Assembly: GCF_002220095.1 (NCBI RefSeq)
Contig: NZ_CP022372.1
Span: forward strand, 2,576,501 to 2,640,500
Direction: 5' to 3'
Source of the DNA: Bosea sp. AS-1
Lineage (GTDB): Bacteria; Pseudomonadota; Alphaproteobacteria; Rhizobiales; Beijerinckiaceae
DNA length: 64,000 bases
Shown here: positions 8,846 through 18,485 of the stretch, one piece after another
How the letters are laid out: every line of letters starts with the position of its first letter
Position numbering within the stretch: position 1 is the stretch's first letter
The notes under the pieces: model-generated
Database searches by the model: none
What the model was told of the DNA's origin: nothing
What the model saw: the letters and a program-made list of their open reading frames with translations, nothing else
Made by a program: the position numbers and the translations under genes

Positions 8846-9445
8846 CAGAAATTTCCATAGGAGCGGCCGCCGGCAAGGCTCGCGAGGTTGCGGAAACGAA
8901 TCCGCTGCCGCGAGCCGGGGCGCCGCTGAAGAGCCGGTCGAAGCCGGCATGTTGCAGGAGGAAGAATTCGGTCGGAACAGGAATGCGGGTCGGGACAGCC
9001 GAGCGGACGAAATGCCCGGTGCCATCCCGCAGGTTTGAACGATTCACCGATGATACGTGCGGCGTCGTCTGCCCCGTCATCTGCCCTGACCTGCGGTGTA
9101 CCCATCTGACGACGGGCACTCCGCGTTTGCACGCTCGCGAGACAGGGCAGGGCGCAGAACTCGCAATCCCGACCCCGCCCTCTGCGGACGATCCGTTATG
9201 GTCGATCTGCTGCCTATACCCCGAATGGGTAGAGGCCCAGCCTGCACCGGACGCCGACGGATGGTTCGATCCGGATGTGTCCTGCGGGCAGGTTGGAGAG
9301 CAACCATGTTCCATTACAGATAGGTCACAGTGATTTGCAAGTCACATCGCAGACGGATCGCATCTTGCGGAGGCTGCCAAGGTTCATCGCGTGATGACGG
9401 CGTGGTAACGCCCTGTTAGGAATTCGGGTCGCCTATGGTTAAGCA
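8846..9445. promoter_or_regulatory. 600-bp divergent gap: rne leader and amidase promoter region
   Basis: This stretch separates rne (minus) from the amidase gene (plus). Several reading frames stay open through it but none has family resemblance, a good ribosome site or agreement with its neighbours in codon use, so I call no gene. In enterobacteria and some other bacteria rne has a long 5' leader through which RNase E controls its own mRNA; the size here fits such a leader, but no known leader structure can be assigned by eye. The part nearest the amidase (about 9310-9445) is less GC-rich and probably holds the promoters. Confidence 0.45.
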
Positions 9446-10768
9446 TTGGTGACGACAAGCGGGATTTTTCAGCTGTTTTCGCGCATCCGTCAGAGCAAGC
9501 CGGGCGCTTTTCCTGCGATTTTTCGCTGGAAGGCGCTGTCCGATCCATGGCGGCGTGCTGCCATGGCTGCCGGGCTGTGCGCGGCTCTCGGGGCCGTTCC
9601 CGCGCAGGGCGAACCGGCCAAGTCGCAGAATGATTTTCCTGTCGCGACCGACGTTCGGCTCGAGCAGCAGGGCGAGACGGTCAAGCTCTCCATGGCGCTC
9701 TCGACGGTCATCGGCGTCGAGGCGTGGGTCCAGGCGGCTCCCGACCGCGTCATCATCGAACTGCCGTCGACGAATTTCCAGATCCAGTCCGGCGCGCGCA
9801 AGAGCGCCGGCTTCATCAGCGCCTATCGCTACGGGCTGTTCACGGCGGACAAGGCTCGAATCATCATCGACCTGTCGCAGCCGGCGACCATTGTGAAGGC
9901 GGAGGCCAAGGCGTTGCGCGGTGGCCTCGGCGAGCTCGTGATCGAGCTCCGCAAGACCAGTCGCTCCGAGTTTCTGGCGGAAGCGGCGAAGGCGAAGAAG
10001 GCGAACACGACGGTCGCTGCTCCGGCTCCGGCTAAGCCGCCGGGCGAGACCCGCCGCACGGTCGTGATCGACCCTGGGCATGGCGGTATCGATCCGGGCA
10101 CGGTCGTCGCCTCGATCGCCGAGAAGTCGGTGGTGCTGAATTTCGGCCTCGCGTTGAAGGAGCAGCTCGAAGCCTCGGGCCGCTACCGGGTGATCATGAC
10201 CCGCGACGACGACCGCTTTGTGCCGCTCGCGGACCGGGTGAAGGTCGGGCAGGACGAGAAGGCGGATCTCTTCATCTCCATCCACGCCGATTCGCTGATG
10301 CAGGCGAAGGATGTCCGCGGCGCCACCATCTATACCCGCTCCGAGCGGGCGACCGACGCCGAGGCTGCCAAGCTCGCCGCCAAGGAAAACGAGGCGGACG
10401 CCGCGGCTGGCCTGGAAACTAGCGAAGAGGTGCAGGACGTCGCTGGCATCCTGATTGATCTCGCGCGGCGCGAAACACGAACCTTTTCAGGTGTTTTCGC
10501 CCGCAACCTCGTGGACAAGATGGGAGCTTCGGTCCGCATGCACAAGATCCCGCTGCGCTCGGCCCGCTTCTGGGTCCTGAGCGCGCCGGACGTGCCGTCC
10601 GTGCTGATCGAGCTCGGCTACATGTCGAGCCCGAAAGATGCCGAGCTGTTGACTTCGGCCGAATGGCGCGGAAAAGCGGTTGGTGCCGTCGGTGCGGCGG
10701 TCGAAGAATATTTTGCCCGTGAGCGCGCTTCGGTCGGGCAGGCGGCCGAGAACCGGCACGCCCAGTAG
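9446..10768 (+). CDS. amiC: Periplasmic N-acetylmuramoyl-L-alanine amidase with AMIN domain
   Basis: Up to 440 residues. After an N-terminal export region (hydrophobic part about 40-54) comes an AMIN domain (about 60-165) that targets the septum. The C-terminal Amidase_3 domain carries the zinc ligands: H in VVIDPGHGGIDPG, E in IAEKSVVLNF and H in FISIHADSL, plus the catalytic E in IELGYMSSPKDAELL. AmiC-type enzymes cut the stem peptide from MurNAc during cell separation. The start is uncertain: TTG at 9446, GTG at 9449, or an internal ATG at 9563 that would leave a shorter signal peptide. It lies 138 bp upstream of the PBP1A gene on the same strand, and the two may be co-transcribed. Activity normally needs an EnvC/NlpD-type activator, not encoded here. 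Confidence 0.9.
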   Translation: MVTTSGIFQLFSRIRQSKPGAFPAIFRWKALSDPWRRAAMAAGLCAALGAVPAQGEPAKSQNDFPVATDVRLEQQGETVKLSMALSTVIGVEAWVQAAPDRVIIELPSTNFQIQSGARKSAGFISAYRYGLFTADKARIIIDLSQPATIVKAEAKALRGGLGELVIELRKTSRSEFLAEAAKAKKANTTVAAPAPAKPPGETRRTVVIDPGHGGIDPGTVVASIAEKSVVLNFGLALKEQLEASGRYRVIMTRDDDRFVPLADRVKVGQDEKADLFISIHADSLMQAKDVRGATIYTRSERATDAEAAKLAAKENEADAAAGLETSEEVQDVAGILIDLARRETRTFSGVFARNLVDKMGASVRMHKIPLRSARFWVLSAPDVPSVLIELGYMSSPKDAELLTSAEWRGKAVGAVGAAVEEYFARERASVGQAAENRHAQ

Positions 10769-10906
10769 CTCGCCAGATGCGTCGAGTTGAGAGGAATTGT
10801 GGTCGCGAGGCCACGGTTCCGCCATCTCGGTCATGTTATAGCTTTCCGTTGCGAAGCGCCCCGATCCGGCGCACGCCGGGTGCAGAAATGGGGTCCGGGA
10901 CCTGAG

Positions 10907-13351
10907 ATGCGGTTTATCCTGCGAATCTTCGGATGGTTGTTCGCTGCGGGTGCGATCGCCTTCGTGATCGGTGCTGCCGTGTTCGGCGGCCTGATCTGGC
11001 ACTATTCCCAGGATCTGCCCGACTACGCCCAGCTGCGGAACTACGAGCCGCCGGTGATGACCCGCGTCCATGCGGGCGACGGCAGCCTGATCGCCGAATA
11101 TGCCCGTGAACGGCGCCTCTATATCCCGATCCAGGCTGTGCCGAAGCTCGTCGTCGACGCCTATATCTCGGCGGAGGACAAGAACTTCTACAAGCATATG
11201 GGTGTGGACCCGGAAGGTCTCGCCCGCGCCGCGATCTACAATTTCCGCAACCGCGGGGCCAATCGCCGGCCGCAGGGCGCCTCGACCATCACCCAGCAGG
11301 TGGCAAAGAACTTCCTCGTCGGCTCGGAGCAGTCGCTGGAGCGCAAGATCCGCGAGGCGCTCGTCGCGCTGAAGCTCGAATCGACCTACTCGAAGGACAA
11401 GATCCTCGAGCTCTATCTCAACGAGATCTATCTCGGCGCCCCGGCGCCCGGCCTCGGCAGCTACGGCATCGCGGCCGCGGCGCTGAACTATTTCGGCAAG
11501 TCGGTGCATGAGCTGAACCTGCAGGAAGCCGCCTATCTCGCGGCCCTGCCGAAGGCGCCGAGCGACCTCCAGCCGTTCCGCAATACCGACCGGGCGATCG
11601 AGCGCCGCAACTACGTGATCGACCGCATGGTCGAGAACGGCTACGTCAAGCGCGACGTCGCCGAGGCGGCGAAGAAGCAGCCGCTCGGCGTCAATCCGCG
11701 CCAGGTCTCGCCGAACAACATCGCCGCCGGCTATTTCGCCGAGGAAATCCGCCGCGAGCTGCAGGATCGCTACGGCGAGAAGAAGCTGCTCGAGGGCGGC
11801 TTGTCGGTTCGCGCCACGGTCGATCCCAAGATCCAGCTGATGGCGCGAAAGGCGCTGGTCGACGGGCTGGTGCGCTTCGACGAGGCGCGCGGCTGGCGCG
11901 GCGCGGTCCAGAAGCTCGACATCGCCGGGCAGGATTGGGGCAAGGCGCTCGGCGAATTGCCGGTGCTGGGCGATGTCGCCCCCTGGCGCCTCGCCGTGGT
12001 GCTCGACGTCAACGGCGACAGCGCCAAGCTCGGCCTGCACCCGTTGCGCGACAATGCCGGCAACCTGAATACCGCGCGCGAAACCGTCACCCTGGCGGGC
12101 GACGGCATCAAATGGACGCGACGCGCCCGCGTCTCGCAGGCGGTTTCGGTCGGCGATGTCGTCTATGTCGAGCCGATGGCGAACCGGCAGGGCTATGCCC
12201 GCCTGCGCCAGCTGCCCGAGATCAACGGCGCCATCGTGGTGATGGATCCGTTCTCCGGCCGCGTGCTCGCCATGGTCGGCGGCTTCAGCCACGACCAGTC
12301 GGAGTTCAACCGCGCGACCCAGGCGCTGCGCCAGCCGGGTTCGTCCTTCAAGCCCTTCGTCTATTCGACTGCGCTCGACAATGGTTACACGCCGTCGAGC
12401 ATCATCCTCGACGCGCCGATCGAGATCGACCAGGGCGGTGGCCTCGGCATGTGGCGGCCCGAGAACTTCGGCGGAAAATGGAGTGGTCCGCGCACGCTGC
12501 GCTATGGCATCCAGTTCTCCAAGAACCTGATGACCGTGCGTCTTGCCAAGGACGTCGGCATGCCGCTGATCGCGGAATATGCCCGCCGCTTCGGCATCTA
12601 TGACGATCTCCAGCCCGTGCTGTCGATGTCGCTGGGCGCTGGCGAGACGACCGTGATGCGGATGACGGCGGCCTATTCGATGCTGGTCAATGGCGGCAAG
12701 CGCATTCGGCCGACGCTGATCGACCGCATCCAGGACCGCACCGGCAGCACCATCTTCCGCCACGATCAGCGCGTCTGCGAAGGCTGCAACGCCGACAAAT
12801 GGGGCAACCAGCCTGAGCCGCGACTGGTCGATAACCGCGAGCAGGTGATCGATCCGCTGACGGCCTATCAGATGGTCTCGATCCTCGAAGGCGTGGTCAA
12901 CGCCGGTACGGCGACCGTGGTGAAGTCGGTCGGCAAGCCGCTGGCCGGCAAGACCGGCACGACCAACGACGCCAAGGACGTCTGGTTCTGCGGCTTCTCG
13001 CCGGATCTCGCCGTCGGCGTCTATATGGGCTTCGACAAGCCGAAGTCGCTCGGTACCTCCGCGACCGCGGGCCAGTATGCCGCGCCGATCTTCCGCGACT
13101 TCATGACCGTCGCGCTGAAGGACAAGCCGGCGACCCCGTTCCGCGTGCCCGCCGGCATCAAGCTGATCCGCGTCGATCCGAAGACGGGCATGCGCACCAG
13201 CGGCGAGGGCGGCATCCTCGAGGCCTTCAAGCCCGGCACCGCGCCGCCCGACAGCTACTCTGTGATCGGAGCGGCTGGAGATGGCGGCGGCGCACCCAGC
13301 GCGGCAGGTGGCGGGCGCGCCATCGGCTCCGGCACGGGCGGCCTCTACTAA
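10907..13351 (+). CDS. mrcA: Penicillin-binding protein 1A, bifunctional peptidoglycan synthase
   Basis: An 814-residue class A PBP. One N-terminal transmembrane helix (about 5-30) anchors it. The GT51 glycosyltransferase domain has the catalytic E90 in SAEDKNFYKHMGVD, then GASTITQQVAKNF, and later KDKILELYLNEIYLG. An OB-like insertion follows. The transpeptidase domain has the serine nucleophile S479 in GSSFK, then SKN (FSKNLMTV), and KTGTT near residue 684. The protein polymerises and crosslinks peptidoglycan in the periplasm. The ATG at 10907 gives the normal MRFILRIFGW start; an open frame 40 codons upstream lacks family likeness. The C-terminus ends in a Gly/Ala-rich tail. The preceding amidase points to a cell-wall pair. 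Confidence 0.95.
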   Translation: MRFILRIFGWLFAAGAIAFVIGAAVFGGLIWHYSQDLPDYAQLRNYEPPVMTRVHAGDGSLIAEYARERRLYIPIQAVPKLVVDAYISAEDKNFYKHMGVDPEGLARAAIYNFRNRGANRRPQGASTITQQVAKNFLVGSEQSLERKIREALVALKLESTYSKDKILELYLNEIYLGAPAPGLGSYGIAAAALNYFGKSVHELNLQEAAYLAALPKAPSDLQPFRNTDRAIERRNYVIDRMVENGYVKRDVAEAAKKQPLGVNPRQVSPNNIAAGYFAEEIRRELQDRYGEKKLLEGGLSVRATVDPKIQLMARKALVDGLVRFDEARGWRGAVQKLDIAGQDWGKALGELPVLGDVAPWRLAVVLDVNGDSAKLGLHPLRDNAGNLNTARETVTLAGDGIKWTRRARVSQAVSVGDVVYVEPMANRQGYARLRQLPEINGAIVVMDPFSGRVLAMVGGFSHDQSEFNRATQALRQPGSSFKPFVYSTALDNGYTPSSIILDAPIEIDQGGGLGMWRPENFGGKWSGPRTLRYGIQFSKNLMTVRLAKDVGMPLIAEYARRFGIYDDLQPVLSMSLGAGETTVMRMTAAYSMLVNGGKRIRPTLIDRIQDRTGSTIFRHDQRVCEGCNADKWGNQPEPRLVDNREQVIDPLTAYQMVSILEGVVNAGTATVVKSVGKPLAGKTGTTNDAKDVWFCGFSPDLAVGVYMGFDKPKSLGTSATAGQYAAPIFRDFMTVALKDKPATPFRVPAGIKLIRVDPKTGMRTSGEGGILEAFKPGTAPPDSYSVIGAAGDGGGAPSAAGGGRAIGSGTGGLY

Positions 13352-13836
13352 AAAGACGGCTCTGCTTGCTGCGGCTCATCTCGCCGCAGCACGATGAGGC
13401 ACGCGCAGCTCTTCCAGCTCCTCAATGCGCGTGTCGGTTCCTCCGCGTGATCGCGGCTGCCGGACGAACGTCGTTGGCCAGACCATACCGGCTATTCGAA
13501 AAGTGAATGCCGTTTCCGGGCAGATCTTCCGGGGGCGGATTCACGTCGAAAGAGAGACGCTAAACGGTTGTATCGCCTCGGCTGCCGCTGACGTTGTGCC
13601 TCTGCGAAACGCGGATCGGCTATCCCGAGACGCAGCGAAGCCTTGACACGGCGAGATGTTTCCAACACTCGTGCGGCTCGCAAGTCGCTGATAATACGTG
13701 TCTTTTTTATTTATTCCAATGTGAGATCGTTGGCTCTCCTGCCATCTCGTCGTTCTTGGACAATGGCGGAACGGTGCCTGTTCTTCGGCGGCGGGGCAGG
13801 GCGAGCGACGATCGCGCGGTGGATGCAGGGCCGGTC
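13352..13836. promoter_or_regulatory. 485-bp gap before exbB with candidate promoter
   Basis: No convincing gene lies here; a 73-codon open frame at 13425-13646 has no recognisable features. A CTTGACA sequence at 13642-13648 is a good alphaproteobacterial -35 box, although the hexamer 17 bp on (CACTCG) is poor. A second candidate -10, GATAAT at 13690-13695, precedes a T-rich stretch (13701-13716). Part of this gap is probably the exbB promoter. TonB systems are usually iron-controlled, but I cannot identify a Fur or Irr site. Confidence 0.4.
13367..13391 (+). terminator. Stem-loop after the PBP1A gene
   Basis: TGCTGCGGC and GCCGCAGCA form a perfect 9-bp stem with a 7-nt loop, 15 bp past the PBP1A stop codon. 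No T-run follows, so it may be a weak terminator or an RNA 3' end protector. Confidence 0.45.
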
Positions 13837-14856
<1,020 letters not shown>

Positions 14857-14859
14857 GCC

Positions 14860-15306
14860 ATGGCCGTTTCGCTCAAGGACCCGCAGGACGGCGACCTCGG
14901 CGAGGTTGCGGACATCAACGTCACGCCCTTCATCGACGTCATCCTCGTGCTGCTGATCATCTTCATGGTGGCGGCTCCGCTCTCGACCGTGGATGTCGCG
15001 GTCGATTTACCGGTCTCGAATGCTCAGCCGCAGCCTCGCCCGGATACGCCGCTCTTCCTGACGGTGAAGGAAGATCTCTCGCTCGCGCTCGGCAATGACG
15101 CGGTGCCGCGCCCGGCCTTGCAGGCGACATTGGACCAGCGCACCGGCAATGACCGCGAGCAGCGCATCTTCCTGCGGGCTGATGGTGCCGTCGCCTATCG
15201 CGAGCTGATGGAGGTGATGAACCTGCTGCGCAACGCCGGCTATCTCAAGATCGCACTCGTCGGTCTCGAGGATACGGGGCAGGGCGCTTCGGTGGCCAAG
15301 CCATGA
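14860..15306 (+). CDS. exbD: TonB-system proton channel subunit ExbD
   Basis: A 148-residue protein with a short cytoplasmic N-terminus, a single transmembrane helix (about 24-45) and a periplasmic domain. The motif INVTPFIDVILVLLIIFMV contains the aspartate (D27) that carries protons in the ExbB channel. It starts 3 bp after exbB and overlaps the tonB start by ATGA, so the three are translationally coupled. The periplasmic part has the usual ExbD beta-alpha fold that binds peptidoglycan or TonB. Length and motif match the family; no oddities seen. Confidence 0.94.
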   Translation: MAVSLKDPQDGDLGEVADINVTPFIDVILVLLIIFMVAAPLSTVDVAVDLPVSNAQPQPRPDTPLFLTVKEDLSLALGNDAVPRPALQATLDQRTGNDREQRIFLRADGAVAYRELMEVMNLLRNAGYLKIALVGLEDTGQGASVAKP

Positions 15307-16166
15307 GCCTTGCGCGCCCATCCCAGCCGCGCCTTTGGCCGGCGGTGCTGCGTTGGAGCACCGCTGCCTTGGTCGTCGCTGGTGCTCATGGCGCGGCGGG
15401 TTGGGCGGTCGCAACCTGGCAGCGTGCCGAAGCCGCTGCGGGGGCGCCGCCCGCAGCCGTGATGATCGAGCTGGCTCCGCTTGCCGTCGCGCCGGAAACG
15501 CCGGAGCAGGAGATCGCTCCCGGTCCGCAGATGGCCGAATCCGAACCGGAGCCGCCGCCGCCCGAACCGGTCCAGCCGCCGAAGGAGGTCGAGCCGCCTC
15601 CGCCTGAGGAGCCCGAGCCCGTCGCGCTGCCAGAACCCGAAATCAAGATTCCGGAGCTTCCACCCCTGCCGGATCCCGCGGCCGTGCTTTCGCCTCCGCC
15701 GAAGCAGGCGCCACCTCCACCGCCGAAGGAAATCCAGCGCAAGCCGCCGCCGAAGCCGAAGGTGGTGCAGCGGAGAAAACCGGTGAATCCAGACAAGCCC
15801 CGTGCCGAGCAGAATTCAGCGCCGACCGCGCAGGCGCAGCTCGCCCCGCGCGCTGCCGCTCCCGCGCCCGGCGCTTCATCCCCCTCTCCGGCGGCGACGG
15901 CGAGCTGGCGCGGCACGCTGATCGCCCATCTCAACCGCTTCAAGCGGTTCCCGAGCGGGGCGAGCCCCGGCACCGTGCAGGTCGCCTTCAGCATCGACCG
16001 GGGCGGGCGCGTGTTGTCGGCGCGACTGGTACGGGGCTCCGGCGATGCGGCGCTCGACGAGGAGGCAGTGGCGATGATCCGCCGGGCGAGCCCTGTGCCG
16101 CCGCCGCCCGATGGCCTCGGCGGCGGCTCCGTGTCGCTCGCCGTTCCGATCCGCTTCTCGCGATAG
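15303..16166 (+). CDS. tonB: Energy-transducing protein TonB
   Basis: A 287-residue inner-membrane-anchored periplasmic protein. An N-terminal helix (about 13-38) is followed by a strongly proline/glutamate-rich region (about 60-130) and a Lys/Pro-rich region (about 130-170) that span the periplasm. The C-terminal TonB domain (about 195-285) has YPxxA-like FKRFPSGASPG, then VLSARLVRGSGDAALDEEA and the MIRRASPVPPPP stretch found in this family. It contacts the TonB box of outer-membrane receptors. It is the last gene of exbB-exbD-tonB; no TonB-dependent receptor is nearby, so the system likely serves receptors elsewhere. Confidence 0.92.
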   Translation: MSLARPSQPRLWPAVLRWSTAALVVAGAHGAAGWAVATWQRAEAAAGAPPAAVMIELAPLAVAPETPEQEIAPGPQMAESEPEPPPPEPVQPPKEVEPPPPEEPEPVALPEPEIKIPELPPLPDPAAVLSPPPKQAPPPPPKEIQRKPPPKPKVVQRRKPVNPDKPRAEQNSAPTAQAQLAPRAAAPAPGASSPSPAATASWRGTLIAHLNRFKRFPSGASPGTVQVAFSIDRGGRVLSARLVRGSGDAALDEEAVAMIRRASPVPPPPDGLGGGSVSLAVPIRFSR

Positions 16167-16234
16167 CGGCATAGGGGTTGAACCGCGGCGCTTTCCGGCG
16201 GTTAATCCGGGCGGGCACGGAGAGGAGATTTGCG

Positions 16235-16483
16235 ATGATCGGACCGAAACTCGCTGCCGGCCTTCTGCTGGCCCTCCTGTGCAGCGGCTGCGTCACGCTC
16301 GAGGAACGACGCGCGGCCGACGAGGCTCGCTGCCGGTCCTACGGCTTCCGCCCCGGCAGCGAAGGCTTCGCCAACTGCCTGCTGCAGATCGATCTCGATC
16401 GTTCCGCCGAGCGCCGCTACCAGTTCGATCGCTTCGACGCGAGTTTCGGCGGGGGCCCCTGGTATCACTGGCGGCGCTGGTAG
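16235..16483 (+). CDS. Small putative lipoprotein
   Basis: An 82-residue predicted lipoprotein. The N-terminus MIGPKLAAGLLLALLCSGC ends in a lipobox (L-C-S-G-C) with the lipidated cysteine at residue 19. The mature part is short, Arg-rich and polar, has two further cysteines (ARCRSYGF and ANCLLQ), and ends with aromatic residues (GGPWYHWRRW). The segment DEARCRSYGFRPGSEGFANC resembles small rhizobial lipoproteins of unknown function. A GGAGAGGAG ribosome site lies 6-14 bases before the ATG at 16235, which decides the start. It follows tonB by 68 bp and may share its transcript. Its 3' end overlaps the convergent LysR gene by 19 bp. Confidence 0.7.
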   Translation: MIGPKLAAGLLLALLCSGCVTLEERRAADEARCRSYGFRPGSEGFANCLLQIDLDRSAERRYQFDRFDASFGGGPWYHWRRW

Positions 16484-17490
16484 CGTCCGTCCTCTTCCGT
16501 GGGCGGATGCCGGGGAGCGCTCGGACGTTCCGGCACTGTGATCGGCTCGACGGTCAGGCAGCCGGGGCACGCCGCGTCCGGTTTCGGGATGACATCGCCG
16601 TTCGCGAAGAGCTCCGCCAGCCAGTCGACGAAGACGCGCACCTTGTTGCTGAGATGCCGGTTCGGCGGATAGACGATGTGGAGGGGTTTGGGAGCTGTGC
16701 ACCAGTCGAGCAGCAGCGGGACGAGGCGGCCGTCGGCAAGCGCGTCGCGCGCCATAAAGGTCGGCAGCTGCACGATACCATGCCCGGCGAGCCCTGCGGC
16801 GAGATAACCCGTGCCGTCATTCAGGGAGATCGTGTAGCGACCCGAGATCTCGATCGTCTCGCTGCGATTCTGATAGACCATTGCCATGATGCGGCTGCCG
16901 AGAGCCGGACGGTAGGCCACGATCTGGTGCCCATCCTCGATATCGCGAGGGTGAAGCGGCGTGCCGAAGCGGGCGAGATAATCCGGCGCGGCGCAGGTGA
17001 TGAGCTGCATTTCCCCGATCCGACGGGCAATGAGGCTCTGGTCGGCTATCTCGCCGGCGCGTACGGCGCAGTCCAGGTTCTCGCCGATCAGATCGGCGGG
17101 GCGGTCGCTCAGGCCCAGATCGAGCTGGATATCGGGATAGCGGGCGTGGAACTCATGCAGGGCGGGGATGATTACCGAGATCGCCAATGACGAGCTGCAA
17201 TCGACCCTGAGCCGCCCGCTCGGGCGGGCCTGCGCCAGCGTCAGGCTGCCATCGAGCTCGTCGAGCTCCGAGAGGAGCCGCAGCGCCCGCTCGTAATAGG
17301 CCGCCCCGTCCATGGTCACGGTGACCCGCCGTGTCGTGCGGTTCAGCAGCTTGGCCCGCAGATGCGTTTCGAGCTGCTGGATCAATTTCGTAACCGTCGG
17401 CTTCGGCGTGTCGAGAAGATCGGCTGCCCGGGTGAAGGTGCCGGTTTCGACGACCCTGATGAAAGCCCGCATCGCTGCCAGCTGGTCCAT
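16465..17490 (-). CDS. LysR-family transcriptional regulator
   Basis: A 341-residue LysR regulator. The winged helix-turn-helix is at about residues 6-65 (FIRVVETGTFTRAADLLDTPKPTVTKLIQQLE), followed by the linker helix and a periplasmic-binding-like effector domain (about 92-295). The C-terminal tail after residue 300 is longer than usual and rich in Pro and Arg. Start at the ATG giving MDQLAAMRAF. It is divergent from the alpha/beta-hydrolase-like gene and the RND pump; the 108-bp gap holds an inverted repeat typical of LysR sites. It most likely controls the efflux operon and itself. The effector is unknown. Confidence 0.9.
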   Translation of the reverse strand: MDQLAAMRAFIRVVETGTFTRAADLLDTPKPTVTKLIQQLETHLRAKLLNRTTRRVTVTMDGAAYYERALRLLSELDELDGSLTLAQARPSGRLRVDCSSSLAISVIIPALHEFHARYPDIQLDLGLSDRPADLIGENLDCAVRAGEIADQSLIARRIGEMQLITCAAPDYLARFGTPLHPRDIEDGHQIVAYRPALGSRIMAMVYQNRSETIEISGRYTISLNDGTGYLAAGLAGHGIVQLPTFMARDALADGRLVPLLLDWCTAPKPLHIVYPPNRHLSNKVRVFVDWLAELFANGDVIPKPDAACPGCLTVEPITVPERPSAPRHPPTEEDGRYQRRQ

Positions 17491-17530
17491 GCAGCCCCTA
17501 ATTGTTTCTGTCTGTGAATAATGAATGAAC

Positions 17531-17561
17531 AAATAGCCTATTTATTCGTAATTGGCTATTT
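17531..17561. promoter_or_regulatory. Inverted repeat, candidate LysR operator
   Basis: AAATAGCC and GGCTATTT form a perfect 8-bp inverted repeat separated by 15 AT-rich bases, in the only AT-rich part of this neighbourhood and midway between the divergent LysR and hydrolase-like genes. LysR regulators bind such dyads (T-N11-A type) in divergent promoters. The assignment is inferred from position and symmetry. Confidence 0.55.
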
Positions 17562-17570
17562 CCTAACTCA

Positions 17571-17585
17571 TGTTGCGACGCAACA
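17571..17585. promoter_or_regulatory. Palindrome TGTTGCG-A-CGCAACA upstream of the efflux operon
   Basis: A perfect 7-bp palindrome with a 1-bp centre, ending 13 bp before the start codon at 17599 and just upstream of its GAGG ribosome site. It could be a second regulator site or act in the mRNA leader. Nothing else supports either role. Confidence 0.4.
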
Positions 17586-17598
17586 GCGAGGATGCGCC

Positions 17599-18435
17599 AT
17601 GCCGGCCATCGCCACGCAGAGACTGCAACCGGTCCTCTCCGTCTTCTGGCGGGAGGAAAGCCTGACCGTGGGCGGGGAGACCGTCACCGGTCGCCTCTAC
17701 GTCCCGGCCGAGGTGCCGGATGCCGCCGGGCTGGTGCTGCACCTGCATGGCGGCCATTTCAACAGCGGCTCCCTCGCCGAGGGCGAGGCGGTCGCGACGG
17801 CGCTGACCGAGGCCGGGGCCGTGGTGTTTTCACTGGCTTATCCGCTCGCGCCAGGGCGGCGCTTTCCGGAGACGCTGGAGGGTATCTATGGTGTGCTCGA
17901 GGCGCTTGCCAGAGGGCGGGCGCGCTGGACCACGCGCAAGGCGCCGCTCTACGTCGCCGGCGAGGAGGCGGGCGGCAATCTCGCGGCCGCGCTGGCAATG
18001 ATGGCGCGTGATCGTGGCGGCCCGTCCTTGGCAGGCCAGATTCTGCTTTCGCCGATGCTCGATGCCTGCCTCGGCACCGCGTCGCTGCGCGGCGCCCAGG
18101 CTGGCCCCGTGGGTTGTCGTTGGGCCGATGGCTGGGCCGATTATCTCGGTGTCCCCGAGCGTGCGGCCCATCCCTATGCGGCGCCGCTGCACGCCGCCCG
18201 CCTCATCGGCTTGCCACCGGCGCTGTTGATCAGCGCGCAGGACGACCCGATGCGCGACGAGGCGGCGCAATATGCGGTCCGGCTCGGAGCGGCGGGTGTC
18301 ACGGTCCGCCATATCGAACTTCCCGCGCCGACACGTTGGCCGCTGGCCTATGCCGAGGCGGCGAAAGAAGGCTCCTGCCTCTGTCGAACCTGCGGCGAGA
18401 TCGCCGCTTTCTATGCCGGAACCGCGCCCTCCTAG
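17599..18435 (+). CDS. Alpha/beta-hydrolase-fold protein lacking the catalytic serine (probable pseudoenzyme)
   Basis: A 278-residue protein with the layout of the hormone-sensitive-lipase family. The oxyanion motif HLHGGHFNSG is intact (about residues 53-62), and SLAYPLAP follows as in esterases. The nucleophile elbow, normally G-D-S-A-G-G-N, reads GEEAGGN here, with glutamate E123 in place of the serine. The aspartate region (SAQDDPMRDEA) remains, but the usual C-terminal histidine (HGF type) is not evident; the site reads ELPAPTRWPLAY. Ordinary esterase chemistry therefore seems impossible. It is the first gene of the RND operon, 50 bp before the adaptor gene, which suggests a role in sensing or assisting efflux. 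Start ATG with GAGG 7 bases upstream. Confidence 0.75.
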   Translation: MPAIATQRLQPVLSVFWREESLTVGGETVTGRLYVPAEVPDAAGLVLHLHGGHFNSGSLAEGEAVATALTEAGAVVFSLAYPLAPGRRFPETLEGIYGVLEALARGRARWTTRKAPLYVAGEEAGGNLAAALAMMARDRGGPSLAGQILLSPMLDACLGTASLRGAQAGPVGCRWADGWADYLGVPERAAHPYAAPLHAARLIGLPPALLISAQDDPMRDEAAQYAVRLGAAGVTVRHIELPAPTRWPLAYAEAAKEGSCLCRTCGEIAAFYAGTAPS

Positions 18436-18485
18436 CGGCTTCCCTTTCCGAACACCCCCATCCATTTCGAAGAAGGACCGACCCT

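Noticed and set aside
8760..9333. Several 75-184-codon frames in the rne leader
   Set aside because: No recognisable features or ribosome sites, and they overlap each other on both strands.
10487..12763. A 758-codon open frame antisense to the amidase and PBP1A genes
   Set aside because: Composition is that of a GC shadow, and the sense frames carry complete catalytic motifs.
13425..13646. A 73-codon frame before exbB
   Set aside because: No domain or good ribosome site; it overlaps the likely promoter.
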